Positions 1-8,113 of a DNA stretch of 64,000 bases are shown one piece after another. Each line of letters starts with the position of its first letter. Position 1 is the stretch's first letter. The translations under genes were made by a program, and so were the position numbers. The stretch is from Stenotrophomonas maltophilia (GTDB taxonomy: Bacteria > Pseudomonadota > Gammaproteobacteria > Xanthomonadales > Xanthomonadaceae). The notes under the pieces were generated by a model. The model searched no databases. It was not told where the DNA came from and worked only from the letters and a program-made list of their open reading frames with translations. The stretch lies in NCBI RefSeq assembly GCF_023518235.1, contig NZ_CP090423.1, positions 496,001 through 560,000 on the forward strand, in the 5' to 3' direction.

Positions 1-2
1 TC

Positions 3-1361
3 GCTACCGATATCACCGCGCAGAAGCTGCAGGCGGCCGATTCGGCAGGGCAGCTGGCCGCGATCGGCAAGTCGCAGGCGGTGATCGAGTTCAGCCTGGA
101 CGGGCGCATCCTGTCAGCCAACGACAACTTCCTGGCCACCACCGGTTACAGCCTGGACGAGGTGCGTGGCCAACATCATTCGCTGTTCGTTGAACCCGAA
201 TTTCGCAGCAGCGCCGAGTACCGCCAGTTCTGGGAAAAGCTCGGGCGCGGCGAATACGATGCCGGCCAGTACCGGCGGCTGGGCAAGGGCGGTCGCGAAG
301 TCTGGATCCAGGCCTCGTACAACCCGATCCTCGACCTCAACGGCAAGCCGTTCAAGGTCGTCAAGTACGCCACCGACATCACCGCGCAGGTGCATGAAAA
401 CCAGGCCATGCAGCGTGCCGTGGCGCAGACCCGCGAAGTGGTGGCCGCGGCCAAGCAGGGCGACCTGACCCGGCGCGTGGCCACGGCCGGCACCCAGGGC
501 CCGATCGGTGAACTGTGCGAGGGCGTGAATTCGCTGGTGGAGGCGATGGCCGCGATCATCAGCCAGATCAAGTTCGCCGCCGACACCATCGCGGTGGGCG
601 CGACCGAAATTGCCCAGGGCAACAGCGACCTGTCGCAGCGCACCGAGCAGCAGGCGGCCTCGCTGGAGGAGACCGCCGTGTCGATGAAGGGCCTGGCCGA
701 CACCGTGCAGCGCACCGCCGCCAACGCACGCCAGGCCAGCCAGCTGGCCGGTGGCGCCGCCGAGGTCGCTGCGCGCGGTGGCAGCGTGGTGCACGAGGTG
801 GTGGAGACGATGGCGGTGATCAATGCGTCCTCGCGGCGCATCGTCGACATCATCGGGGTGATCGACGGCATCGCCTTCCAGACCAACATCCTGGCGCTGA
901 ATGCCGCAGTGGAGGCGGCACGCGCGGGCGAGCACGGCCGTGGCTTTGCCGTGGTCGCCACCGAGATCCGCGAACTGTCGCAGCGTTCGGCCAGCGCGGC
1001 CAAGGAGATCAAGCAGCTGATCGATGCGTCGGTCGCCAATGTGGGGGCCGGCACCGCCCAGGTCGAAAGCGCTGGCCGCACCATGGACGAAATCGTGACC
1101 AACGTGCGCCGGGTCAGTGATCTGATGCGCGAGATCAGTACCGCCTCGCAGCAGCAGAGCGACGACATCCAGCAGATGAATCATGCGGTCGATCTGATCG
1201 ACCAGGGTACCCAGCAGAATGCGGCGCTGGTGGAAGAGGCCTCGGCGGCGGCACGCAGCATGGAGGAGCAGTCGGCACAGCTGCTGCAGACCGTTGCCGG
1301 TTTCCGCGTGCAGGGCAGCAGCGCCCATCCGCAGGGCGGCGCCGTCCTGCGCGCGGTCTAG
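3..1361 (+). CDS. Methyl-accepting chemotaxis protein with PAS domain, soluble (5' partial)
   Basis: The reading frame is open from the left edge, so the start lies outside the window; the GTG at 81 is internal. The visible part begins with the end of one PAS/PAC unit (residues A-T-D-I-T), then a complete PAS domain (conserved I-L-S-A-N-D-N-F and later K-Y-A-T-D-I-T), a short linker, and a long helical signalling domain. The hairpin tip of the methyl-accepting domain is intact ([16 protein letters not shown]). No transmembrane segment is visible, so the receptor is probably cytoplasmic and senses a bound cofactor or internal ligand through PAS, like Aer-type receptors; the ligand is unknown. 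It ends convergently with the diguanylate cyclase, overlapping it by 4 bases. Confidence 0.93.
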   Translation, partial: ATDITAQKLQAADSAGQLAAIGKSQAVIEFSLDGRILSANDNFLATTGYSLDEVRGQHHSLFVEPEFRSSAEYRQFWEKLGRGEYDAGQYRRLGKGGREVWIQASYNPILDLNGKPFKVVKYATDITAQVHENQAMQRAVAQTREVVAAAKQGDLTRRVATAGTQGPIGELCEGVNSLVEAMAAIISQIKFAADTIAVGATEIAQGNSDLSQRTEQQAASLEETAVSMKGLADTVQRTAANARQASQLAGGAAEVAARGGSVVHEVVETMAVINASSRRIVDIIGVIDGIAFQTNILALNAAVEAARAGEHGRGFAVVATEIRELSQRSASAAKEIKQLIDASVANVGAGTAQVESAGRTMDEIVTNVRRVSDLMREISTASQQQSDDIQQMNHAVDLIDQGTQQNAALVEEASAAARSMEEQSAQLLQTVAGFRVQGSSAHPQGGAVLRAV

Positions 1362-2791
1362 GCACGACGGTCGGAGCGTTCGCCAGCGGCCGCCGTGGCG
1401 GTACGCACGCAGTTGCGGCCAGCGTGCTTGGCGCGGTAAAGGGCCTGGTCGGCGCGGTCGACCAGATCACCCGGCGCGGTCTCCGCGCCAGGGGGCTGCC
1501 AGGCCACGCCGATGCTGATCGTCACGCTGTCCTCGGCGGCCGGCAGCGCGGCGGCTGCCACGGCGGCACGCAGCCGCTCACCTGTCTGCTCTGCGTGGGC
1601 AGTGTCGGGCGAGGGCAGGGCAGCGACGAATTCCTCGCCGCCGTAGCGGGCCAGCAGATCGTCGCCACGCTGCAGGCAGCCCTCGAGGATCGCCGCAACG
1701 GCCCGCAGCCGCCGGTCGCCTTCCGGATGTCCGTAGGTGTCGTTGAGCCGTTTGAAGTGATCGATGTCGATCATCAGCACCGCCAGTCCCAGGCCCTGAC
1801 GGCGCGCACGGCGATGAGCGCCGGCCAGTGACTCATCGAAGCTGCGGCGGTTGCCCAGCCCGGTCAGGGGATCGCGCCGGGCCAGCAGTTCCAGCTCATC
1901 GCGCTGGCGCTGGATCTCGACCTGGGTCAGCACGCTGCGCAGGGCGTAACCGAGCATGGCACCGATGAAGCCCACCGTCGCCAGGAACGGCTGCAGGCGG
2001 GCGACCAGCAGGGCCACCATCATCAGCAGCAGCGGCAGCATCAGCGGGACCCCGGCATCGACGACGCGGCGCAGATCGCGCGGCACAGCCACCGCCGGCC
2101 AGCGCCGGGTGCTGCCGGCCATCACCGCCAGCAGCACGAACAGGCCGCTGATCAGCAGGTCGGTCCACCCTCCGTCGGGTGCCCGGGGCTGCACCGTGTT
2201 GATGTACAGCGCCAGCAGAAAGTAGCCCAGCGCGTAGATCGAAAGTGTCCGGAAGAAGTCGCGGCGGTCGGGATTGTCCTCAGCCAGGAAGCGGATGAGC
2301 GCGAAGCAGAACACCAGGCTGTTCTGCACCATGCTCAGGGTGCTCAGGCTCTGCATCCACAGCGCGGTGTTCAGGTGCGCCAGCGCCCGCGTATGCATGA
2401 AGTACAGCAGCCAAAGCAGAGCAATGATCGCAAGGTCCACCGCGCGGATGCAGCGGTTGCCGCCACCCGGGCTGGCCGCCACATAGGTCAGCGGGACCCG
2501 GTAGAACACGTACAGAACCAGCGTTGACAGCATCATCTGTGCAGGCCCCAGACCGGCCATCCTGCGGTACAGCAGGGCCAGCAGGGCCAATGAGAACAGA
2601 CTGACGGCAACGCCGAGCAGGCGCCACTTGAAGGCGGCCTGGCTGCGTCGCGCGCGCCGGGCGCAGGCCAGCGCCGCCAGCAGCGGAGCGGCCATCAGCA
2701 TCAGGTAGGAGCCGACCGGGTCTTCAGGGCCGATCAGGCCGATGACAAGTGCGTGCGTAACCAGGAACAACAATGCGGCACGCAACGTCAT
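1358..2791 (-). CDS. Membrane diguanylate cyclase (GGDEF) with intact inhibitory site
   Basis: This 477-residue protein makes cyclic di-GMP from two GTP. The N-terminal ~280 residues carry about seven to eight hydrophobic helices, and the C-terminal ~180 residues are a GGDEF domain beginning [11 protein letters not shown]. The active-site loop reads G-G-E-E-F, a catalytically competent form. An R-G-D-D sequence lies five residues before it, matching the RxxD allosteric I-site, so product inhibition is expected. The membrane part has no named sensor domain that I recognise. The gene converges on the chemoreceptor (4-base overlap), a plausible but unproven link between motility and c-di-GMP control. 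The 2861-2875 inverted repeat lies about 70 bases upstream. Confidence 0.92.
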   Translation of the reverse strand: MTLRAALLFLVTHALVIGLIGPEDPVGSYLMLMAAPLLAALACARRARRSQAAFKWRLLGVAVSLFSLALLALLYRRMAGLGPAQMMLSTLVLYVFYRVPLTYVAASPGGGNRCIRAVDLAIIALLWLLYFMHTRALAHLNTALWMQSLSTLSMVQNSLVFCFALIRFLAEDNPDRRDFFRTLSIYALGYFLLALYINTVQPRAPDGGWTDLLISGLFVLLAVMAGSTRRWPAVAVPRDLRRVVDAGVPLMLPLLLMMVALLVARLQPFLATVGFIGAMLGYALRSVLTQVEIQRQRDELELLARRDPLTGLGNRRSFDESLAGAHRRARRQGLGLAVLMIDIDHFKRLNDTYGHPEGDRRLRAVAAILEGCLQRGDDLLARYGGEEFVAALPSPDTAHAEQTGERLRAAVAAAALPAAEDSVTISIGVAWQPPGAETAPGDLVDRADQALYRAKHAGRNCVRTATAAAGERSDRRA

Positions 2792-2860
2792 GCATTCCCC
2801 CGCCCCCAGCTCCGGCTGCGGTCACGATAGGCAGATGCGGGTGAGGCTGGCAAGAAAAGT

Positions 2861-2875
2861 GTGAACTTCGTTCAC
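2861..2875. promoter_or_regulatory. Inverted repeat upstream of the diguanylate cyclase
   Basis: GTGAAC-TTC-GTTCAC is a perfect 6-bp inverted repeat with a 3-base spacer, about 70 bases upstream of the cyclase start. It could be an operator, but no regulator is adjacent and no clear promoter hexamers were seen. Confidence 0.3.
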
Positions 2876-2971
2876 TGGCAACGTTGTCAGCAGAAGGCGG
2901 GTATTTCAGCGGGATGACGCGTTCGGTTCATCCGCATCGCGCCCGGGGGCGGCGTCGGGCCCTGCATATGC

Positions 2972-2999
2972 AAAAGGCCAGGTCGGGGACCTGGCCTTT
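2972..2999 (-). terminator. Intrinsic terminator of tRNA-Leu
   Basis: A perfect 12-bp stem (AAAGGCCAGGTC / GACCTGGCCTTT) with a 3-base loop is followed by a T run on the minus strand. It starts 8 bases downstream of the tRNA-Leu 3' end. Confidence 0.85.
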
Positions 3000-3006
3000 G
3001 ATGCAG

Positions 3007-3092
3007 TGGTGCCGGTGAAAGGACTCGAACCTTCATGGGGTTACCCCCGGCTGATTTTGAGTCAGCTGCGTATACCATTCCGCCACACCGGC
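3007..3092 (-). tRNA. tRNA-Leu (anticodon CAA)
   Basis: Read on the minus strand this is an 86-base class II tRNA with encoded CCA. The acceptor stem is GCCGGTG/CACCGGC with discriminator A, the anticodon stem is GCTGA/TCAGC with loop CTCAAAA (anticodon CAA), there is a long variable arm, and the T arm contains GGTTCGAGTCC. It stands alone and is followed by its own terminator. Confidence 0.96.
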
Positions 3093-3224
3093 AGGCAGCG
3101 TGCGAGTGTAACCGAGGTCGGCAGGGCTTTCATAGAGGGAAGGCCGATCAGGGCGCTTTCTGTCGGTATAGGCTCTATGGTGGCTATACTGCGGCGGCTT
3201 GAATACCTCCAGGAGCGGTAGCCG

Positions 3225-3605
3225 ATGACAGCGTTGCAGGACCTGAGGGTGCTGGTGGTCGAGAATGACGAGATGAGTGCGGCCCTGCTGCAGATGCAGC
3301 TGGTGCATGCTGGTGCGACCGTGGTCGGGCTGGCGGCAAGCGTGTCCGAAGCCCTGCAGCTGTTGTCGGAATCGCGCCCGGACGTGGCCCTGCTCGATTA
3401 TCGTCTGGCCCGCAACGAAACCAGCGAACCGGTGGCGGCTGCGTTGTTGGCATGCGGCGTTCCCTTCGTGCTGGCCACCGGCATGCTGGCCGAGCAGATT
3501 CCCGAATCGATGCGCAGCGGCGTGCTGCTGGTCAAGCCCTATCTGTCGGCCGACCTGTTCCAGGCACTGGTGCGCGCGGTCGGTCGTTCCAGCGTCAAGG
3601 CCTGA
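3225..3605 (+). CDS. Stand-alone response regulator receiver protein
   Basis: This 126-residue protein is a single CheY-like receiver domain with no output domain. The acidic pocket (E13, N14, D15), the phospho-acceptor D58 in A-L-L-D-Y-R-L, the switch Thr85 and the conserved K104-P105 are all visible. Single-domain receivers act by protein-protein contacts in phosphorelays or chemotaxis. No histidine kinase is adjacent, so its partner is unknown. An AGGAGCGG ribosome site precedes the ATG, and a TATACT hexamer at 3185-3190 may be the -10 element, though no good -35 was found. Confidence 0.88.
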   Translation: MTALQDLRVLVVENDEMSAALLQMQLVHAGATVVGLAASVSEALQLLSESRPDVALLDYRLARNETSEPVAAALLACGVPFVLATGMLAEQIPESMRSGVLLVKPYLSADLFQALVRAVGRSSVKA

Positions 3606-3676
3606 GCGGACACGTCCGTTTCGCCAGGCAGGTATGCTGGCGGGGCCTGAATGCTCAGGCCTACAAGGAGCGTGGC

Positions 3677-3874
3677 ATGAAGAAGTGGATCAAGCGCATG
3701 GTTGCCGCCGGTGTCCTTTCGATGGCGGTCTTTGGTGGTACGGCGTCGGCCGCGTGGTGTGGCCAGCCCTGTTTCCAGCTCTACAAGAGCTGCATCGCAC
3801 GGGGCGGTGAGGTCGAGCAGTGCCTGCAGGAACAGGCGTTCTGCGAAGAGGCGATGTGCGGCGGCAACCCGTGA
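3677..3874 (+). CDS. Small secreted cysteine-rich protein
   Basis: This 65-residue protein starts at the ATG preceded by AAGGAG. Residues 1 to about 25 form a classical Sec signal peptide (M-K-K-W-I-K-R, hydrophobic core, cleavage after T-A-S-A). The mature ~40 residues contain six cysteines and end in C-G-G-N-P, suggesting three disulfides in the periplasm or outside the cell. I do not recognise the family. It may belong with the upstream receiver gene, 71 bases away, and is followed directly by a strong terminator. Confidence 0.75.
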   Translation: MKKWIKRMVAAGVLSMAVFGGTASAAWCGQPCFQLYKSCIARGGEVEQCLQEQAFCEEAMCGGNP

Positions 3875-3880
3875 TCCAGG

Positions 3881-3903
3881 AACCCCGCCCAGGCGGGGTT
3901 TTT
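3881..3903 (+). terminator. Intrinsic terminator after the Cys-rich protein
   Basis: The inverted repeat AACCCCGCC/GGCGGGGTT is followed by a T run. The A residues on the other side allow it to act in both directions, which would also serve the convergent SRAP gene. Confidence 0.85.
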
Positions 3904-3919
3904 CATCTTTGCGCGGCGC

Positions 3920-4876
3920 TCAGCCCGCTTCCTCGTAGACGTAGTGGATCTCCTCGCGGTCGTCGAGGATGCGGTACTGGCGCGTAAGGTCATCCGGGTC
4001 GGGATTGAGCCAGGCATCCAGGTGTTCCCTGCGGATCGGCACGACGCCGCGATCATGGCCGGCAGCGGCGACATCGCTGGGCGGCGCATCGGTGATCGTG
4101 GCAAATGAGAGCAGGCGTCCCTCCGGGCCGTCCCATTCCGCCCACAGGCAGGCCAGCAGCAGGTCGCGCGGTGGATCGGGACGGAACTCCAGCACCACAT
4201 CCTGCTCTTTCTCGTCCGTGCCCAGTGTGCGCCCGGCCATCGCGTGGCGGGGCACGTGCTCATAGAACGCGCTGACCACCACGACACCGTGGCGCAGGCC
4301 GAAGGCGCCGCGCCAGTAGCCTTCCAGGCTGTCGCGGCGGGCGTTGTAGGTGCCGGGATAGAGCACGTCGTTGCGCGCGGGCTTGTCCGGCAGCCGGCAT
4401 TGATAGCGCATCGGCTTGATCACCCGCTGGCCGTGCTCGCAGACCATCACCGGCGCGTAGGTGCCGGGAAAGATGCGGTTGTCGCGCGGCAGCAGCTGCA
4501 CCCGGTGCAGGTCTTCGAGCCTTGCCTGCGCGCGCTCGATGCGATTGCCGGCCACGCGCAGGTCGTTGCGCGCCTTCTGGGTGGGGCGCGTGGCAAGGGT
4601 GGCATGGGCGATGTCGCGGCGCTCGCGCTGGCGGGCCAGCTCGGTCTCCAGTTGCTGTCGCTCCTGCGCATGCCATTGCTGGATCTTGGCGAGGATGTCG
4701 CGGCCCTGCTCGGTGCGTGCGGCGGCAAAGCCATCGTCCATGGCTTTGGGGGTCTTCGGGCGCTTCTTGCCGGGATCGTGTGCGTACAGTTCGGCAAATT
4801 CCTCCAGCGAGAGGACGGCGCCGAATTCACGCACCAGCTTGGCGTAGTCGGCGCGGATCAGGGCGGAATAGCACAT
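3920..4876 (-). CDS. SRAP/HMCES (YedK-type) abasic-site crosslinking protein
   Basis: The start was set at the ATG giving M-C-Y-S-A-L-I, because SRAP proteins need Cys2 exposed after Met removal: Cys2 forms a thiazolidine crosslink with abasic sites in single-stranded DNA. That gives 318 residues, longer than the ~220 of E. coli YedK. The extra length is a charged, probably coiled-coil insertion at roughly residues 60-130. Later family blocks are visible, such as N-A-R-R-D-S-L for the conserved N-A-R-E region and a terminal domain with C-L-W-A-E-W. The expected role is protecting abasic sites during replication stress. It diverges from the GNAT gene with 76 bases between them. Confidence 0.88.
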   Translation of the reverse strand: MCYSALIRADYAKLVREFGAVLSLEEFAELYAHDPGKKRPKTPKAMDDGFAAARTEQGRDILAKIQQWHAQERQQLETELARQRERRDIAHATLATRPTQKARNDLRVAGNRIERAQARLEDLHRVQLLPRDNRIFPGTYAPVMVCEHGQRVIKPMRYQCRLPDKPARNDVLYPGTYNARRDSLEGYWRGAFGLRHGVVVVSAFYEHVPRHAMAGRTLGTDEKEQDVVLEFRPDPPRDLLLACLWAEWDGPEGRLLSFATITDAPPSDVAAAGHDRGVVPIRREHLDAWLNPDPDDLTRQYRILDDREEIHYVYEEAG

Positions 4877-4952
4877 GGGGACTCTGCCGGCGTGGGTCGC
4901 AGCGGCTGCGACGCGGATGCGGCAGGATAGCCTGACCCTTTGGAGAGAGTGC

Positions 4953-5369
4953 ATGAACGATTCTGTCGCCTGCCAGTTCCGCGAGGCCGTGCCCACGGTC
5001 GAAGACTACTGCCAGCTGCGTGTGCTTGCCGGCCTCAGTGCCAAGAGCCGGGAAGCGGCCGAGCGCGCGCTGCCCAATACCCTGTTCGGTGTGTGTGCCT
5101 ATCAAGGGAGTGAACTGGTGGCGATGGGGCGCATCGTCGGCGATGGCGGCTGCCATCTGCAGGTCTGCGATATCGCGGTGCTGCCGCGGTTGCAGGGGCA
5201 GGGCCTGGGCAAGGACGTGATGCGACGGCTCGATGCATGGATGCAGGCGAACCTGCCGCCGTCGGCGTACGTCAGTCTGCTGGCCGACGGTGAGGCGCAC
5301 CGGCTGTATGCGCAGTTTGGTTTCGCGCCGACCGCGCCGGCCTCGATCGGGATGTATCGCCGGTTCTGA
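4953..5369 (+). CDS. GNAT family N-acetyltransferase
   Basis: This 138-residue protein uses the ATG with GGAGAG upstream; the frame is open further but no better start exists. It is a single GNAT fold. Motif A with the acetyl-CoA pyrophosphate loop reads L-P-R-L-Q-G-Q-G-L-G (Q-x-x-G-x-G), preceded by the typical beta strand (D-I-A-V-L). The C-terminal R-L-Y-A-Q-F-G-F motif is also present. The substrate cannot be read from sequence. Confidence 0.88.
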   Translation: MNDSVACQFREAVPTVEDYCQLRVLAGLSAKSREAAERALPNTLFGVCAYQGSELVAMGRIVGDGGCHLQVCDIAVLPRLQGQGLGKDVMRRLDAWMQANLPPSAYVSLLADGEAHRLYAQFGFAPTAPASIGMYRRF

Positions 5370-5408
5370 GGCGTGATGGCGCCTTCCCATGAATCGCAGA
5401 CAAAGAAA

Positions 5409-5430
5409 AACCCCGGTCGAAACCGGGGTT
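5409..5430 (-). terminator. Terminator of the Ala-Glu-Ala-Glu tRNA transcript
   Basis: The stem AACCCCGGT/ACCGGGGTT is followed on the minus strand by TTTTCTTTG, 9 bases after the last tRNA-Glu. It may also end the GNAT transcript from the other side. Confidence 0.85.
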
Positions 5431-5439
5431 CTCAAGAAT

Positions 5440-5515
5440 TGGCGTCCCCACGGGGATTCGAACCCCGGTCGCCACCGTGAAAGGGTGATGTCCTAGGCCT
5501 CTAGACGATGGGGAC
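5440..5515 (-). tRNA. tRNA-Glu (anticodon TTC), copy 1
   Basis: A 76-base cloverleaf with encoded CCA: acceptor GTCCCCA with matching 3' strand and discriminator G, anticodon loop CTTTCAC (TTC), and T loop TTCGAAT. It is identical to the other two Glu copies across the mature sequence as far as I can read. Confidence 0.97.
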
Positions 5516-5538
5516 GCACGAAAACTTCAAGTTGTAGA

Positions 5539-5562
5539 ACTTCGACGGCCTAATGTCGAAGT
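5539..5562 (-). other. Spacer hairpin between tRNA-Ala and tRNA-Glu, copy 1
   Basis: ACTTCGAC-GGCCTAAT-GTCGAAGT forms a perfect 8-bp stem with an 8-base loop directly against the tRNA-Ala 3' end. The same hairpin recurs at 5785-5808 and, with one broken pair, at 6172-6195, so it is probably an RNA-processing signal of the tRNA precursor. Confidence 0.6.
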
Positions 5563-5637
5563 GGTGGAGCCAAGCGGGATCGAACCGCTGACCTCCTGCA
5601 TGCCATGCAGGCGCTCTCCCAGCTGAGCTATGGCCCC
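5562..5637 (-). tRNA. tRNA-Ala (anticodon GGC), copy 1
   Basis: A 76-base tRNA with encoded CCA, acceptor GGGGCCA/TGGCTCC, anticodon stem CCTGC/GCAGG and loop ATGGCAT giving anticodon GGC. Confidence 0.97.
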
Positions 5638-5683
5638 GATGAAACTACGGATGATCTGCCGGGAGCAGAGTCCGTTTTGAAAC

Positions 5684-5759
5684 TGGCGTCCCCACGGGGA
5701 TTCGAACCCCGGTCGCCACCGTGAAAGGGTGATGTCCTAGGCCTCTAGACGATGGGGAC
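5684..5759 (-). tRNA. tRNA-Glu (anticodon TTC), copy 2
   Basis: Same mature sequence and encoded CCA as copy 1. It is the second member of the four-tRNA transcript Ala-Glu-Ala-Glu. Confidence 0.97.
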
Positions 5760-5784
5760 GCACGAAAAACTTCAAGTTGTAGAA

Positions 5785-5808
5785 CTTTCGACGGCCTAAT
5801 GTCGAAAG
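5785..5808 (-). other. Spacer hairpin between tRNA-Ala and tRNA-Glu, copy 2
   Basis: CTTTCGAC-GGCCTAAT-GTCGAAAG is a perfect 8-bp stem with the same loop as copy 1. Compared with copy 1 one base pair has been added on both sides of the stem, which supports conserved pairing. Confidence 0.6.
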
Positions 5809-5884
5809 TGGTGGAGCCAAGCGGGATCGAACCGCTGACCTCCTGCATGCCATGCAGGCGCTCTCCCAGCTGAGCTATGGCCCC
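5809..5884 (-). tRNA. tRNA-Ala (anticodon GGC), copy 2
   Basis: Same mature tRNA as copy 1, with encoded CCA. It is the first tRNA of the four-tRNA transcript. Confidence 0.97.
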
Positions 5885-5901
5885 GTGTTACCGAGCCGCC
5901 T

Positions 5902-5930
5902 ATCATACCTGCGTGTTCACGTTTGTGGAA
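5902..5930 (-). promoter_or_regulatory. Probable promoter of the four-tRNA transcript
   Basis: On the minus strand there is a -10 hexamer TATGAT (5902-5907), a 17-base spacer and a weak -35 TTCCAC (5925-5930), with an A/T-rich stretch just upstream that could act as an UP element. The -10 lies 18 bases before tRNA-Ala copy 2. Confidence 0.55.
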
Positions 5931-6023
5931 GCTTTTTTTGAACTTTTTTCGTTTCGGTTCAACCGCGGCCACGAGGGCAGGGGAACCGCAACGCCACAAC
6001 CTGAATGCCGGTAGGCGGTGAAC

Positions 6024-6050
6024 AAAAAAGACCCGGTTATCGGCCGGGTC
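6024..6050 (-). terminator. Terminator after tRNA-Glu copy 3
   Basis: The stem GACCCGG/CCGGGTC is followed by TTTTTT on the minus strand, 19 bases after the tRNA-Glu 3' end. It separates this Ala-Glu pair from the next four tRNAs. Confidence 0.85.
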
Positions 6051-6068
6051 CTCGTTGTTCGTGATGAG

Positions 6069-6144
6069 TGGCGTCCCCACGGGGATTCGAACCCCGGTCG
6101 CCACCGTGAAAGGGTGATGTCCTAGGCCTCTAGACGATGGGGAC
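6069..6144 (-). tRNA. tRNA-Glu (anticodon TTC), copy 3
   Basis: Same mature sequence and encoded CCA as the other two Glu copies. It is second in a two-tRNA transcript. Confidence 0.97.
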
Positions 6145-6197
6145 GCAGATCTCATCAATGTTCTTTGCGACCTTTCGACGGCCTAATGCCGAAAGTT

Positions 6198-6273
6198 TGG
6201 TGGAGCCAAGCGGGATCGAACCGCTGACCTCCTGCATGCCATGCAGGCGCTCTCCCAGCTGAGCTATGGCCCC
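6198..6273 (-). tRNA. tRNA-Ala (anticodon GGC), copy 3
   Basis: Same mature sequence and encoded CCA as the other Ala copies. It is first in a two-tRNA transcript that starts at the promoter at 6292-6320. Confidence 0.97.
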
Positions 6274-6291
6274 ACGTCGCTGAGGAGCGAA

Positions 6292-6320
6292 ATAATAGCC
6301 TTGCCCCAGGGGGTTGGCAA
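6292..6320 (-). promoter_or_regulatory. Strong sigma-70 promoter of the Ala-Glu tRNA pair
   Basis: On the minus strand: -35 TTGCCA (6315-6320), exactly 17 bases, -10 TATTAT (6292-6297), then 18 bases to the tRNA-Ala 5' end. A GC-rich discriminator (CGCTCCTCAGCG) follows, as expected of stringently controlled stable-RNA promoters. Confidence 0.8.
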
Positions 6321-6376
6321 GCATTTGTTGCACTTTTCTTCACGTCGATCGCGAAGGTGATGTCATGCCTCTGCGC

Positions 6377-6775
6377 TCATGCGTTGCCATCGGTCAGGGC
6401 AGCCAGGATCGGGCATTGATCCAGCGTGCCATGACCGGGGCAGGCCTCAACCAGCTGCGACAGGGCCGCATGCATGCGTTGCAGTTCCGCCATCCGTTGT
6501 GCGATGTCGCGCAGGCGTGCCTGCGCCGTGTCGCGCACGCTGCCCATGTCATGCCGGTGCTGGTCGCTGAGGGCCAGTAGTTCGCCGATCTCCTCCAGGC
6601 TGAAGCCCAGCGCCTTGGCGCGGCGGATGAAGCGCAGGCGACGCAGGTCAGGCTCGCCGAAGATGCGATAGCCCCCGGCTGAGCGTGCTGCCGGGGGCAG
6701 CAGCTGCTGGCGCTCGTAATAGCGCACCGTATCGATCGGTACGCCGGCCTGGCGTGCCAGTTGACCAATGTTCAT
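6377..6775 (-). CDS. MerR family heavy-metal-responsive regulator (ZntR/CadR-like)
   Basis: This 132-residue regulator has the N-terminal MerR helix-turn-helix (M-N-I-G-Q-L-A-R-Q-A-G-V, then T-V-R-Y-Y-E), a dimerisation helix, and a C-terminal metal-binding loop C-P-G-H-G-T-L-D-Q-C-P-I-L. That Cys/His loop resembles divalent-metal sensors of the ZntR, CadR and PbrR group rather than SoxR. No efflux pump lies beside it, so its target may be elsewhere. A MerR-type operator just upstream suggests autoregulation. The specific metal cannot be assigned from sequence alone. Confidence 0.88.
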   Translation of the reverse strand: MNIGQLARQAGVPIDTVRYYERQQLLPPAARSAGGYRIFGEPDLRRLRFIRRAKALGFSLEEIGELLALSDQHRHDMGSVRDTAQARLRDIAQRMAELQRMHAALSQLVEACPGHGTLDQCPILAALTDGNA

Positions 6776-6802
6776 GGCGGATTCCTGCGGATGCTGACGC
6801 CC

Positions 6803-6834
6803 ATTGTGGAGCCTTGAGTCCGCTCCAGGGTCAA
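6803..6834 (-). promoter_or_regulatory. MerR-type promoter and operator of the metal regulator
   Basis: On the minus strand the -35 is TTGACC (6829-6834) and a poor -10 CACAAT (6803-6808) lies 20 bases further, the over-long spacing typical of MerR-activated promoters. Between them is an imperfect palindrome, ACCCTGGAG / CTCAAGGCT (6810-6831), with 7 of 9 symmetric positions matching. The start codon of the regulator is about 28 bases downstream. Confidence 0.65.
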
Positions 6835-6958
6835 GGGACGTCCCTGCGCCGCATTCAGCCTACTTTGCAACTTTCTTCATAGCCCCGCTGCTGGAGCAGT
6901 TCCTACCCTGCGCCTGAACTGGCCGCGCGATGGCCTGCAACGAAGCGAGGAGGGGGCT

Positions 6959-8026
6959 GTGGAAGGATTCAGGAACGAAGGATTCGTCGAGGTGGGGGTG
7001 GTGGAGTATCCCGGAGGAGACCCCTCTGCGGCCTCGGTGCTGACTGAGATGGCCCATGTGGCCAACCGGCTTGCCCACCAGCAGCGGCGACCGTTCAAGC
7101 GCGTCGTGGTGACGCGCTGGATCGTGCCGGCCAGCCAGACCGGGGTGCATCGCATCGCCGGCGCGGAGATCCTCGATGCGGACATTCCTGGCGTGGTCGC
7201 TGTACCGGGCCAGATCAGCCAGGGGGTCTGCCTGCGCGCCGACGAGATCCTGCTGGACTGGCTGCGCGCGCATTACGACGGCGGCAGCCTGCTGGCCGCC
7301 GCAGGCGATGGCGTCAGCGTGCTGGCGCGCGCCGGGCTGCTGGCCGGCCGCACCATCTGTGCGCTGGATTGCGGCCGTCACGCCGGTCTGCAGGGGCAGG
7401 CGGCCAGCTGGGTGCCGAGCGAGCGTGCACTGGTCGACGATGGCGATCTGCTGACCGTCGCGGGCAGTCAGGCCTGGCGGTTCCTTGGCCTGCGCCTGCT
7501 CTATCGTCTGCACGGCCAGGGGGTGGCCAATGCCGTGGCCCAGCAGCTGGGGGTTACCGTTCCGGCGGGGATCCAGCAGGACCTGGAGCGCTTCAGTGCC
7601 AATTTCGCCCATGGCGATCGCGATGTGCTGAAGGCGCAGCGTTGGCTGCATACCACCGCCGCGCGCGGGGCCACGTTGAGTGCGATCTGCGAAGTGTCAG
7701 GGCTGGAGCCACGTACGTTGCAGCGGCGCTTCCTCAGGGCCACCGGTCTGCGCCCCATCGAGTACTGCCAACGCCTCCGCATCGCCAAGGCGCAGACGCT
7801 GCTGCAGCAGGGGGCGGGCATCGATGAAGTGGCGTGGGGTGTGGGCTATGCCGATCAGAGTGCATTCCGACGACTGTTCCTTCGCATCGTAGGCATGACA
7901 CCGGCCAACTATCGCCGCCTGGTCAACCACAAGCGGCGCGAGCGTCCGCTGATGCCCTCGGTGGCCGGCAGCCTGCGCGGACTGCAACCTGCGGCCGGCG
8001 CGCAGATGCGACGCAGTGCGGCCTGA
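6959..8026 (+). CDS. GlxA/FtrA-type AraC family regulator with DJ-1/PfpI domain
   Basis: This is a 355-residue regulator from a GTG; slightly later GTG starts are possible. Residues ~1-185 form a DJ-1/PfpI glutamine-amidotransferase-like sensor domain, and residues ~225-320 carry two AraC helix-turn-helix motifs (A-T-L-S-A-I-C-E-V-S-G then V-G-Y-A-D-Q-S-A-F-R-R-L-F) with the P-A-N-Y-R-R signature end. The usual nucleophile elbow cysteine is not evident, since the region reads A-A-G-D-G-V-S, so the sensor is probably non-catalytic. It precedes the thioredoxin gene by 72 bases, which may be its target. The effector is unknown. Confidence 0.85.
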   Translation: MEGFRNEGFVEVGVVEYPGGDPSAASVLTEMAHVANRLAHQQRRPFKRVVVTRWIVPASQTGVHRIAGAEILDADIPGVVAVPGQISQGVCLRADEILLDWLRAHYDGGSLLAAAGDGVSVLARAGLLAGRTICALDCGRHAGLQGQAASWVPSERALVDDGDLLTVAGSQAWRFLGLRLLYRLHGQGVANAVAQQLGVTVPAGIQQDLERFSANFAHGDRDVLKAQRWLHTTAARGATLSAICEVSGLEPRTLQRRFLRATGLRPIEYCQRLRIAKAQTLLQQGAGIDEVAWGVGYADQSAFRRLFLRIVGMTPANYRRLVNHKRRERPLMPSVAGSLRGLQPAAGAQMRRSAA

Positions 8027-8113
8027 TGCGGAAGGCGTGGAGCGGACGCTGCACTTGCAACCTGGGCACGGCGCTTCGACGATGCAGTCAGCACACGAGT
8101 GAACAGGTGGCAG

